Below are positions 16,835 through 24,385 of a stretch of 64,000 nt of DNA, one piece after another. The notes under the pieces were generated by a model. That model was given only the letters and a program-made list of their open reading frames with translations, made no database searches and had not been told where the DNA came from. Every line of letters starts with the position of its first letter. Position 1 is the first letter of the stretch. This DNA comes from Gluconobacter kanchanaburiensis NBRC 103587 (GTDB lineage Bacteria > Pseudomonadota > Alphaproteobacteria > Acetobacterales > Acetobacteraceae), in contig NZ_BJVA01000008.1 of the NCBI RefSeq assembly GCF_007988905.1, forward strand, positions 62,001 through 126,000, read 5' to 3'. Position numbers and translations under genes: made by a program.

Positions 16835-18507
16835 GACTTGCCTCCATGCCACAGGATACGGTCATCCGCGGCGCAGTTCTGAACCTGTGTTTCAATCCAT
16901 TCGGGACCGTGTCCCAGGAGATCTGCCATCGTGCTGGCGATGTCGTGCAGCGCAGTACGGGTCAGACGCCCGGTCATGACGATGTTCATCCGGCGCAACA
17001 CCATGTCTTCCAGCGTGAGGGGCATCCGGGTGCGGGTCAGCCACTCCACTTCGCGGCGGGAGTAGCCGGGCGCATCCGCTATGGCGGCATCGGGCTGTGC
17101 GGCGCAGAACGTCGCCACATCGGACGCGATCGCTCCATAGCGCCGCTGAAGTTCTTCCAGACGCCGGGGCGCCAGATTCGTGATCCGGCCGAGCGATACA
17201 GGGTCCTCTTTCGCAGCCCCTGGATAGGGACGATCCGCAGTGCTGGCGCGGCGCGTTCTGTCCAGATGGGACAGGATCGCATCGGCCGCCGTTTCCGCGA
17301 AGGAGCGGAACGTCGTCCACTTACCGCCAACCAGAGACCACACCGGCGTCCCGCTGGTTTCGGTCCGAACCAGAGCATGGTCGCGTGCGGCCTGCGTGGC
17401 GCTTCCACTGCTGGCCTGAAGCGGTCTGATCCCGCTTGTGACCGAGACGATATTACCCTCGCTGACGGTCAGGTCGTCGAACAGCGTGTTGAGCGCACCC
17501 AGCAGATAGGCGATCTCGGCGTCCGAGACACTGTGGTCCTTCGGATCGGATGCTTCGACTTCCGTCGTGCCGACCAGAACCACATCCTGTACCGGAAGAC
17601 AGATCACCATCCGCCCTTTGCCATCATCGAAATAGAAGGCCCGTCCGTTCATCCGCTCGTGCAGGGCGTCGTGACGCAGAACAAGATGCGCGCCCTTGAC
17701 GCCACGAATGACCTGGGTGGGAGTGCCAAGAGCGGCATTCACCCTGTCGATTGCGGATCCTGTCGCATTCACGATTGTCTTCGGGCGCAGAACGGCTTTC
17801 TCGCCGGACTGGCTGTCCGTCACGATGAAGCTTCCGCTGCTGTCATATATCCAGGTCACATGATTGACGGCCGTCACACCGGGCACCGCAATGGCGGCGT
17901 CGATCATTTCCATGATCAGGTTTTCCGGAATAACGATCTGCCCGTCGTAGTAGTTCACTACGGATTTTACCGACGCCGGGAGGCCAGGGGGAAACGCGCG
18001 CCTGGCCAAGGCGACACCATGGCGCGGCAGAGCCCGACGCACTGCCCCGAAGCGTTCGTAAAGCATGAGAGCCATCTCGATCGCAACCAGACTCAGGGCG
18101 CCCGCTTTTTTTGAAAGTCCAAGAAAACGCAGCGCCGCCTGAGGGAAACCATGAAAGATGTTCGTGATCGGGACCACGACTTCAAGCGGCTTCACCAGAT
18201 GGGATGCATCATGAAGGAGCATGTTTCTCTCGCGTGCGGATTCGCGCACGAGACTGAATTCGCGCCCCTCCAGATAGCGCAGGCCACCATGCGCCATGCG
18301 GCTCGAAGCGCCGCTCGCACCGGCGCAGAAATCCCCGGTATCGATCAGCACCGTGGAAACCCCGTTGAGCGACAGGTCTCTCAGAAGTCCGACGCCGTTG
18401 ACGCCACCACCCAGGATCAGCACCTCCGGCGATGTATTTTTTGTCAGCCCAGACCAAGCCCGTTCGCGAGCAAACCAGGCCGTTTTTTTTTCTTCGGCAT
18501 CTTCCAC
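16831..18507 (-). CDS. GlpD-like FAD-dependent polyol-phosphate dehydrogenase
   Basis: Membrane-associated flavoprotein of the glycerol-3-phosphate dehydrogenase family, 558 residues. The FAD-binding GGGVNGVGLLRDLSLNG lies at about residues 33-49, followed by GASGASSRMAHGGLRYLEG, the GlpD substrate-loop region, GVKGAHLVL, and the C-terminal GlpD cap with RTRMPLTLEDMVLRR. The GTG start at 18507 is eight bases after GGGGAG. In the EryB branch the same fold oxidises erythritol phosphate and feeds the respiratory quinone pool. Gene order with a kinase and a SorC regulator resembles ery-type cassettes, so a polyol other than glycerol is plausible. Codons 7-9 sit in an A9 tract (T9 at 18483-18491 on the plus strand), a possible slippage site near the start. 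Confidence 0.87.
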   Translation of the reverse strand: MEDAEEKKTAWFARERAWSGLTKNTSPEVLILGGGVNGVGLLRDLSLNGVSTVLIDTGDFCAGASGASSRMAHGGLRYLEGREFSLVRESARERNMLLHDASHLVKPLEVVVPITNIFHGFPQAALRFLGLSKKAGALSLVAIEMALMLYERFGAVRRALPRHGVALARRAFPPGLPASVKSVVNYYDGQIVIPENLIMEMIDAAIAVPGVTAVNHVTWIYDSSGSFIVTDSQSGEKAVLRPKTIVNATGSAIDRVNAALGTPTQVIRGVKGAHLVLRHDALHERMNGRAFYFDDGKGRMVICLPVQDVVLVGTTEVEASDPKDHSVSDAEIAYLLGALNTLFDDLTVSEGNIVSVTSGIRPLQASSGSATQAARDHALVRTETSGTPVWSLVGGKWTTFRSFAETAADAILSHLDRTRRASTADRPYPGAAKEDPVSLGRITNLAPRRLEELQRRYGAIASDVATFCAAQPDAAIADAPGYSRREVEWLTRTRMPLTLEDMVLRRMNIVMTGRLTRTALHDIASTMADLLGHGPEWIETQVQNCAADDRILWHGGKS

Positions 18508-18536
18508 GAAGACTTCTCCCCTAGCTGGTCCGCATT

Positions 18537-18566
18537 TCTAAACCACACTGAATTTACAATTGTCAA
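18537..18566 (-). promoter_or_regulatory. Candidate sigma-70 promoter of the GlpD-like operon
   Basis: On the minus strand TTGACA (plus coordinates 18561-18566) and TTTAGA (18537-18542) are separated by 18 bases, about 30 bases ahead of the GTG start. The -35 box is a perfect consensus match, the -10 box is weaker. Confidence 0.5.
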
Positions 18567-18570
18567 ATTC

Positions 18571-18588
18571 ATATGACCTATGTCATAT
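18571..18588. promoter_or_regulatory. Inverted repeat ATATGAC-N4-GTCATAT, candidate SorC operator
   Basis: A perfect 7-bp inverted repeat with a 4-base spacer lies five bases upstream of the -35 box of the GlpD-like operon and about 160 bases before the divergent MFS gene. It is the clearest dyad in this 243-base region and could control both directions. Assignment to the SorC protein encoded at 13322-14266 is inferred from co-location. Confidence 0.5.
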
Positions 18589-18750
18589 CACATTGCGTGC
18601 GAGATTTAGCACATGAAAACGTCGGAAATATCACATGCGAATCCGGCTGCTGCTCCACCGCCTTTTCGGGCGGAAGAGGGCGGTAGGGCAGGGCTCCCGA
18701 GGCCCGGACAGCATGCGAAATATCGGGGCGAACAGGGAAAGTAACCGGGT

Positions 18751-19875
18751 ATGTTTGAGGCCATAGAACGAAACAAACTGCTTTTCGTCGGGAGTGTTCT
18801 CGCCTTCATCCTGATGGGGGCGGGTCAATCTCTGCTGGGACCGTGCGTCCCGGAATTCCGTCAGATATTCGGACTTTCCATTGCTTCGGCGAGCATGGTG
18901 GTCACGGCGCAGTGGGTCGGCGCTCTCGCAGGCGTTCTGGGGCTCTTTTTCTGCGGACAGAGAGACTTCACAAAACTCGCCTTCGGCCTGCTGACGGCGG
19001 GTTCGGGCCTGATGGCGGCACAGTTAAACTGGCCGATGACCCTGCTGGGTGCGCTCGGCTTCGGCGCAGGATATGGGGCGAGCCTGGCACTGGTGAATTC
19101 CCGGCTGCTGGAGAGTTTTGGCAAGGCGGGCCCCTCGATGGTCAGCCTCGTCAATGCTTTGTTTGGTGGCGGAGCAATCGTCGCGCCGCTCGTTTTCGTG
19201 GCGCTGTCACGATCTTCAACGACCAGTTTTGCCATCCTCACCGCAGGTCTGGCCGTCCCGTTCCTGCTGGCGTTCCGTTTCCCGTCCCAGTCCGGAACGC
19301 ATGAGACGCTGGTGGACGACGCCCCAGCCTTTCGTCCCTCGCTTGCAGCTCTGTTTGTGGGTGCGTCCGGCACGGCTATCGAGGCCTGTCTGATCGGTCT
19401 GGGACCTTCAATCCTCGTGAACGGTAACTTCTCTGACGTGGTCGCCGCCAATGCCCTGTCGCTGTTTTTCGTATTTTTCCTGAGCGGTCGGATCGCGCTC
19501 AGCTTCGTCGGACATCGCCTTCCGGCGGCTCCGATGATTGTTGCGGGTTTCGCGGGGGGAGCCATCCTGCTGTATCTGGCATCGAGCGAAATTCTGCCGA
19601 CCGTCACCTATCCATTGTCGGGCTTTTTCATCGGCAGCATTTTTCCGAATTTCTTCGTCTTCGGTTCTGCTCTGATGGGAAAGAGTCGAAAAACCGGTCC
19701 AATGATTGTCTGCGCGGCTCTCGCGGGTGGTGTGGCTGGTCCGCTGGTGTTGGGCCAACTGATCGCCCATCTTCAGGGCCTAACGCCGTTTCTTCTGCTC
19801 GCTATCTATGCAAGCGTCGTCTGCTTCCTCGGGTTTTTAGTTCTGAGAAAACTGTCCCTCACCGCCCGGGCCTGA
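18751..19875 (+). CDS. MFS transporter, divergent from the polyol-phosphate operon
   Basis: Inner-membrane carrier of 374 residues, about 12 hydrophobic segments, with short loops and only a small central loop (FRFPSQSGTHETLVDDAP, about residues 175-192). It begins MFEAIERNKLLFVGSVLAF and has the arginine-poor GQRDF after the second segment in place of the common MFS loop motif. It is shorter than typical 400-450 residue carriers. It is transcribed away from the GlpD-like/kinase/aldolase/SorC operon across the inverted-repeat region, which makes it the likely uptake system for that pathway's sugar or polyol. Substrate inferred only from position; efflux cannot be excluded. Confidence 0.82.
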   Translation: MFEAIERNKLLFVGSVLAFILMGAGQSLLGPCVPEFRQIFGLSIASASMVVTAQWVGALAGVLGLFFCGQRDFTKLAFGLLTAGSGLMAAQLNWPMTLLGALGFGAGYGASLALVNSRLLESFGKAGPSMVSLVNALFGGGAIVAPLVFVALSRSSTTSFAILTAGLAVPFLLAFRFPSQSGTHETLVDDAPAFRPSLAALFVGASGTAIEACLIGLGPSILVNGNFSDVVAANALSLFFVFFLSGRIALSFVGHRLPAAPMIVAGFAGGAILLYLASSEILPTVTYPLSGFFIGSIFPNFFVFGSALMGKSRKTGPMIVCAALAGGVAGPLVLGQLIAHLQGLTPFLLLAIYASVVCFLGFLVLRKLSLTARA

Positions 19876-20144
19876 AAGGGCCCGACCTTCATGAAGGACG
19901 AAAGCGACTACCTATTTCACTGCAAACCTGTCTTTAGGAATATCGTCTGCAGGATCTCGATTTTACAAAGCATACGCAGATCCAGTCCAAGCTTATCAAA
20001 GTAGGCAAGGCGAGTGTCTTTCGGGTGTGACGACCAATGCAAAAAATGGCAACTGCAATCGTGGGGCCAAAGCAGAGGGCGTGCATCACCCGTTTCGTTG
20101 GCGGTGGTTTTGCCGGTGTGCTTGGCTTAACGATGGGTTTCTGA
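19876..20144. other. Intergenic stretch without an evident gene
   Basis: This 269-base gap follows the MFS gene. A short hairpin (CGGGCC, loop TGAAAG, GGCCCG) overlaps the end of the MFS gene around 19867-19884 but has no T-run. Short open frames here have no ribosome binding site or recognisable product. No promoter could be assigned with confidence. Confidence 0.4.
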
Positions 20145-21311
20145 ATGAGGTGTGGCGTGGCATGGCATTTTTTCAGGATTTTCGTCCTGTTCTTCAGTCT
20201 TGGGGCCGTTGGGGCCCCGGTTCTGGCGCAGGCACAGGAGAGGATTCTGGCGGAAGTCGTTGTCATGCGACATGGAATCCGCGCTCCGATCCTGCCCGGA
20301 GTTTCCAGTCCGTCGCTGACGGAACGCCGCTGGCCTGAATGGGAGGATGGTCCCGGACAACTGACGCGGCATGGACGGGATGTCGTCAGCATTGTGGGAC
20401 AGGATGACGGGGCGTTCTGGCGTCGGAGTGGGCTTGTTGCTGCCGGATGTCCGTCGGTTTCAGTTTTTACGGTTATTGCCGATACGGATCAGCGGACCCT
20501 CGATACGGCAAAAGCTGTCGCAGGCGCGGCATTCCCGTCCTGTGATGTTCCCGTAACGCCCGCTACAACGTTGCCGCAGAACCCGTTCAAACCCGTCGAA
20601 ACTGCGGAGACGGTCCGGCTTGCGACGAATGCTATGTCTCAGGCGCTTGCGGACTTCCATCCTAATTCTGAAATGGCAGAACTCATGACGTCATTCGGGG
20701 GCGTCCTGAAGAATCCATACTGGACCCTGGCGCCCAGCACGATCGAGGTTTCGCGAGGCGGATGGCCGGTGCTGCATGGACCGCTTCTGGCCGCGTTTCA
20801 GATCACCGATACTTTCATGATGGAGTATGAACAGGGCATGCAGGCGGGATGGGGGGCGTTGACGGCGGCGGATGTGGGGCGTCTGCTGGCACTTAACACG
20901 CTCTATGCCCGTCTGACACGACGTTCCGCCTTTTTGGCGTCGGTTGAAAGTGCGCCAGTCGTGGGACTGATCAAAGAGACCTTTGCCCGCTCACTGACTG
21001 GGAAAAAGCACGTCCTGCTCATTGTCGGACATGACGATACGCTTAATGCCCTGGCGGGAAGATTTGGATTGCACTGGCAGGCTGCGGGTCTTCCGGTGGA
21101 CATGCCACTTCCGGCAGGGGCGCTGATTTTCGATCTCGTCCAGAATGCTCGGGGTCGTCAGGCCGTGCGGTTCCGGTACAGCGCGCCGACTCTGGAGGAC
21201 GCCCGGTTTCCCGAGCGTCTGCGAAAGCATGGTATTGTTTCGGTCAACCTGAAGCCCGGGATCTGCAAGGAAACGGAAAGTTGTGACTACGGCGTGTTTT
21301 CCAGCCAGTAA
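20145..21311 (+). CDS. Histidine acid phosphatase (phytase/glucose-1-phosphatase-like)
   Basis: Exported phosphatase of the histidine acid phosphatase clan, 388 residues. An N-terminal signal peptide (hydrophobic FFRIFVLFFSLGAVGAPVLA, ending AQA near residue 30) directs it to the periplasm. The catalytic motif VVMRHGIRAP carries the phosphorylated histidine, and VGHDDTLNAL is the C-terminal His-Asp proton donor pair, as in AppA and Agp. Four cysteines could form disulfides. It should release phosphate from phytate or sugar phosphates. The ATG at 20145 has no strong ribosome binding site; a GTG 12 bases later, preceded by AGG, is an alternative. It stands alone, between the MFS gene and the PLP-enzyme operon. 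Confidence 0.88.
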   Translation: MRCGVAWHFFRIFVLFFSLGAVGAPVLAQAQERILAEVVVMRHGIRAPILPGVSSPSLTERRWPEWEDGPGQLTRHGRDVVSIVGQDDGAFWRRSGLVAAGCPSVSVFTVIADTDQRTLDTAKAVAGAAFPSCDVPVTPATTLPQNPFKPVETAETVRLATNAMSQALADFHPNSEMAELMTSFGGVLKNPYWTLAPSTIEVSRGGWPVLHGPLLAAFQITDTFMMEYEQGMQAGWGALTAADVGRLLALNTLYARLTRRSAFLASVESAPVVGLIKETFARSLTGKKHVLLIVGHDDTLNALAGRFGLHWQAAGLPVDMPLPAGALIFDLVQNARGRQAVRFRYSAPTLEDARFPERLRKHGIVSVNLKPGICKETESCDYGVFSSQ

Positions 21312-21615
21312 AATACGCGAAAATTCCTGAGGCACTTTTCTGGAGAACCGCTTCCTGTTTTTGCTCGGAGGGGCGGCTGGTTCAGTGCCCATGCCTCGGG
21401 CATGCGGTGCCCTCTATCTGACGGGTGACTGGTGACAGGGCAGAATCCTTTTTCTGCCCGCGCGAAGATGAAGAAAATCCTCTCTCTTCTGTAAGTTGCG
21501 ATGCTGTAAATCCAGACTGATAATTCCTGTTTATAGGTTGTTATATAAACATAATATTTGATTTGAGAAACGTTCAAAAAGAATGATACCCCTATCAGAA
21601 GAGGGGTAAGTATTT
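21312..21615 (+). promoter_or_regulatory. Leader region of the PLP ammonia-lyase operon
   Basis: The 304-base gap has no convincing gene. It contains a GC-rich hairpin (CATGCC with loop TCG and GGCATG, about 21391-21405) that may end the phosphatase transcript. Next comes the AT-rich dyad GTTTATA-N8-TATAAAC (21529-21535/21544-21550), a LysR-type operator candidate. AAACGTTC occurs at 21568-21575 and recurs before the TonB receptor at 24219. The hairpin over the ribosome binding site is listed separately. Regulator assignment to the LysR gene at 27090 is only a guess from location. Confidence 0.4.
21587..21608 (+). promoter_or_regulatory. Hairpin that covers the ribosome binding site of the PLP enzyme gene
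   Basis: TACCCCT (21587-21593) pairs perfectly with AGGGGTA (21602-21608) across an 8-base loop. The right arm is the ribosome binding site of the GTG start at 21616. Seven pairs including four G-C pairs would hide it, so translation may depend on melting or on a factor. Confidence 0.5.
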
Positions 21616-22599
21616 GTGACGATATCCGAAAACAGGACACTGAGCTTTTCCGAAATATTTGCGGCGTCATGCAGGATCCGGGAACATGTGGTCCGTACGC
21701 CCCTTCTCGAGAGCCCGGTCCTGAATGACAGACTGGGGGGACGGGTTCTGGTCAAACCCGAAATGCTCCAGAAAACCGGATCTTTCAAATTTCGTGGTGC
21801 CTGCAACCGTATCCTTCAGTTGACGCCGGAAGAACGGCGCGGAGGTGTGGTGGCGTGGTCATCCGGAAATCATGCCCTGGCCATCGCGGCCGTCTGTGCC
21901 CTCCTGGAAATCCCAGCCCATATCATCATGCCGGAGAGCGCCCCCAAGATGAAAATCGAAGGTGCACGCCGGTATGGAGCCCAGGTCAGGCTTTATGACC
22001 GCGCAACGGAAAATCGCGAAGAAATCGGTGCCCGCATCGCGGAGGCTGAAGGGGCGGTCATCGTGCCGCCTTATGACGATTATAAAGTCATGGCGGGTCA
22101 GGGTACGGTTGGCCTGGAGATCATGGAGCAGTGCCGGGACCTGGGTATTATGCCCGATCATGTCCTCTCCAGCGCGAGTGGCGGAGGGCTTGTGGCAGGC
22201 ATCGCCACGGCGGTCCGTACGCTGAGGCCTGAAACATCGGTTTATTCGGTGGAGCCTGCCGGTTTTGACGATCTTGCCCGTTCGCTGGCCTGTGGACAGC
22301 GCGTTGAAAACGCATCGGGCGTGATGACCCTGTGTGACTCTCTTATGGTACCAACGCCCGGCGCGCTGACCTTCCCCACGAACCATGCCCTTCTTGCGGA
22401 CGGTCTGGTGGTGAATGATGTCGAGGTTCGTGTTGGCATGGCCAACTGTTTCGAGCATTTCAAGCTGGTTGCGGAACCGGGAGGGGCGGCACCTCTTGCC
22501 GCGATCCTGTCTGGAAAGCTGGATGTGCAGGGCAAGGTGACGGTAGCCGTCCTGAGTGGCGGAAATGTCGATCCCGCCGTTTATTCCGAAATACTGTAA
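21616..22599 (+). CDS. Threonine/serine dehydratase-like PLP-dependent enzyme (fold type II)
   Basis: Cytoplasmic pyridoxal-phosphate enzyme of 327 residues, the length of catabolic threonine/serine dehydratases, serine racemases and hydroxyaspartate ammonia-lyases (no C-terminal ACT domain as in IlvA). Lys58 in TGSFKFRGA binds PLP; SSGNHALAIA contacts the cofactor and carboxylate; SASGGGLVAG is the phosphate-binding loop; VAVLSGGNVD closes the site. It would remove ammonia from a hydroxy- or otherwise substituted amino acid, leaving an enamine. The RidA protein two genes downstream is known to hydrolyse such enamine/imine products. GTG start at 21616 is supported by AGGGGT. The DUF4392 gene follows after 17 bases. 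The exact amino acid, and racemase versus lyase, is open. Confidence 0.88.
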   Translation: MTISENRTLSFSEIFAASCRIREHVVRTPLLESPVLNDRLGGRVLVKPEMLQKTGSFKFRGACNRILQLTPEERRGGVVAWSSGNHALAIAAVCALLEIPAHIIMPESAPKMKIEGARRYGAQVRLYDRATENREEIGARIAEAEGAVIVPPYDDYKVMAGQGTVGLEIMEQCRDLGIMPDHVLSSASGGGLVAGIATAVRTLRPETSVYSVEPAGFDDLARSLACGQRVENASGVMTLCDSLMVPTPGALTFPTNHALLADGLVVNDVEVRVGMANCFEHFKLVAEPGGAAPLAAILSGKLDVQGKVTVAVLSGGNVDPAVYSEIL

Positions 22600-22616
22600 A
22601 AAGGAAGCGTGTCGTC

Positions 22617-23687
22617 ATGCTGCAGAACGGAACACTTCTTTATGACCGGATTGCCGGAACCATCGATGACTTCATGGTGCTGGATTATACAGGTGTCGGT
22701 AGTATCGGTCTGATTTACGAAGCCCTGCAGAAGCGGCAGCCGGGATATATGTGTATGGCCGCTGCTGAAATGATCGTGGAGCAGGTGGCCAGGCGTCCCG
22801 GCCCGGTGCTGATCGCGACCGGCTTTCCCGAAGGCGGCGGCGTGCCGGAGACGGATGGACCGGTCGGGGCCGCGTTCATCGCGCGTTCGGTTTTTCTGGG
22901 CCTGTCGCGCGAAACGGTTATTGTTGTGGACGAGGACTGGCGGGACATGATGTTCGCGACCTGTCGTGGTGCGGGTCTTGCACCATTCGATCTGCCGGAA
23001 GATGGAAAGATCGTCCCTGTTCCGTATTTGCGACCGGTCTATGTTGCGACCGTACCCAAGGACGAAGCGGGCAGCCGGAGGGTCTGTGATGCGCTTCTGG
23101 CTCAGGTGCAGCCGAGTCTTCTGATATCGATAGAACGGCCAGGCGCCAATGATCGTGGTTTGTATCATGGTTTGGGTGGCCGACCGCTGGACGGGATGGT
23201 GGCCGATCTGGACTATCTGTTCGCACAGGCGCGCAAACTCGGGCTGCTGTCCATTGGCATCGGGGATGGTGGCAACGAACTGGGCATGGGGGTGATTGCT
23301 GCTGAACTGAAACAGAAGATCGTCAAGGCCCGGGACTGCGGCATTGAGGGACGGGGAGGCGTTGCGGCCGAAACAGCGACCGACCTTCTGATCGTCGCGA
23401 ATGTTTCGAACTGGGGGGCGACTGGTCTGGTGGCGGCTCTGGCGTGCCTTTTGGAAAATCAGGCCGTTTTTCATGAACCTGAGCTTGAGGTCCGCTGTAT
23501 CGAGGCCTGTGTGGCGAGTGGTGGCGTGGACGGGATGTTCATGGGGCCCGAACCCGCAACCGACGGTATTGCCGCAGAGGAATGGCGCGGCCTGATTCAG
23601 GTCTTTCGCAAAACGCTGCAACGCCATCTCGGGATGGTCATCAACTGGCAGGGTCAGTCAGGAGACTGGAGACAGATCCGTGCGTGA
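22617..23687 (+). CDS. DUF4392 protein (D-glutamate cyclase C-terminal-domain-like)
   Basis: Protein of 356 residues matching the DUF4392 family, which forms the C-terminal part of mitochondrial D-glutamate cyclase (DGLUCY), the enzyme that turns D-glutamate into 5-oxo-D-proline. The diagnostic stretch IGIGDGGNELGMG is present near residue 220, with LIATGFPEGGGVPETDGP early in the chain and LLISIERPGANDRGLYHGLGG in the middle. There is no signal peptide. The gene lies between a PLP ammonia-lyase and a RidA gene, overlapping the latter by eight bases. The other half of DGLUCY, DUF1445, is encoded 5.6 kb away at 29298-30137. D-glutamate or a related D-amino acid is the likely substrate; this rests on the eukaryotic enzyme. 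Confidence 0.85.
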   Translation: MLQNGTLLYDRIAGTIDDFMVLDYTGVGSIGLIYEALQKRQPGYMCMAAAEMIVEQVARRPGPVLIATGFPEGGGVPETDGPVGAAFIARSVFLGLSRETVIVVDEDWRDMMFATCRGAGLAPFDLPEDGKIVPVPYLRPVYVATVPKDEAGSRRVCDALLAQVQPSLLISIERPGANDRGLYHGLGGRPLDGMVADLDYLFAQARKLGLLSIGIGDGGNELGMGVIAAELKQKIVKARDCGIEGRGGVAAETATDLLIVANVSNWGATGLVAALACLLENQAVFHEPELEVRCIEACVASGGVDGMFMGPEPATDGIAAEEWRGLIQVFRKTLQRHLGMVINWQGQSGDWRQIRA

Positions 23688-24141
23688 CGAAACTCCCGTG
23701 TGTGGGGGTGGCATTCCCCTCCCACCTGTCAGCGTTCCACGGGGCAATTATACGCCTGTTCTGGCTTGTGATGGGTTTCTGTTCGTTGCCGGGCAGGGGC
23801 CTCGCTGGGGGGACGATCTTCGTTACAAGGGCGTTGTCGGGAAGGATTTCTCCGTTGAGGAAGGTCAGCAGGCGGCAAGGCTCTGTGCGTTGAATATCAT
23901 TGCCCAGGTCTGGAATTTTCTCGAGGGAGACCTCTCCAGAATCAGGCAGCTCGTGCGGGTTGCGGGGGTGGTTCGGTGTACCGAAAAGTTCGAACAGCAG
24001 GCGACAGTTCTGAATGGCGCGTCCGATCTGTTCGGTGAACTGCTGGGGGATGCAGGACGCCATGTGCGTATTGCGACCGGCACGTCTTCCCTACCGTCGG
24101 GAATGGCGGTGGAAGTGGAAGCCATGTTCAGGATCGACTGA
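23680..24141 (+). CDS. RidA family protein (enamine/imine deaminase)
   Basis: Small cytoplasmic protein of 153 residues, of the longer RidA subfamily (chorismate-mutase-like fold, trimer expected). It speeds the hydrolysis of reactive enamine/imine intermediates released by PLP dehydratases to the keto acid and ammonia. Family features are LFVAGQGPRWGD early, the RVAGVVRCTEKFEQQATVLNG middle, and the arginine in VRIATGTSSLPSGMAVEVEA that binds the carboxylate. GTG start at 23680 overlaps the DUF4392 gene by eight bases, so the three genes are translationally linked. Its presence supports the lyase call for the first gene of the operon. Confidence 0.87.
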   Translation: MRDETPVCGGGIPLPPVSVPRGNYTPVLACDGFLFVAGQGPRWGDDLRYKGVVGKDFSVEEGQQAARLCALNIIAQVWNFLEGDLSRIRQLVRVAGVVRCTEKFEQQATVLNGASDLFGELLGDAGRHVRIATGTSSLPSGMAVEVEAMFRID

Positions 24142-24385
24142 CAGGTCTGCGGGACGGATCATGCGTGGTCCGTTCCGTGTCCAGGATAAGAAAAATTTAT
24201 TGGCTTGGATAACAAGATAAACGTTCCAATATCGTACCAACACTTATTATTATGTAAAGAAGTTGAAGCGAAAATGCTGATCGGGCGGAGCGCAGAACGA
24301 CCCCGGACAAAGTAATCGCAGAGAATTAGAAGAAATCCTGGCGCCTTATGTCAGTTGCTTTCCCAAATTCCAGGAGTGAGTGAAA
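24142..24385 (+). promoter_or_regulatory. Intergenic region before the second TonB receptor
   Basis: The gap starts with an imperfect hairpin (ACGGATC with GGTCCGT, 24155-24174) that may end the RidA transcript. It is then AT-rich, with AAACGTTC at 24219-24226, the same 8-mer as at 21568. GGAG at 24373-24376 is the ribosome binding site for the ATG at 24386. No gene seen. Confidence 0.4.
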
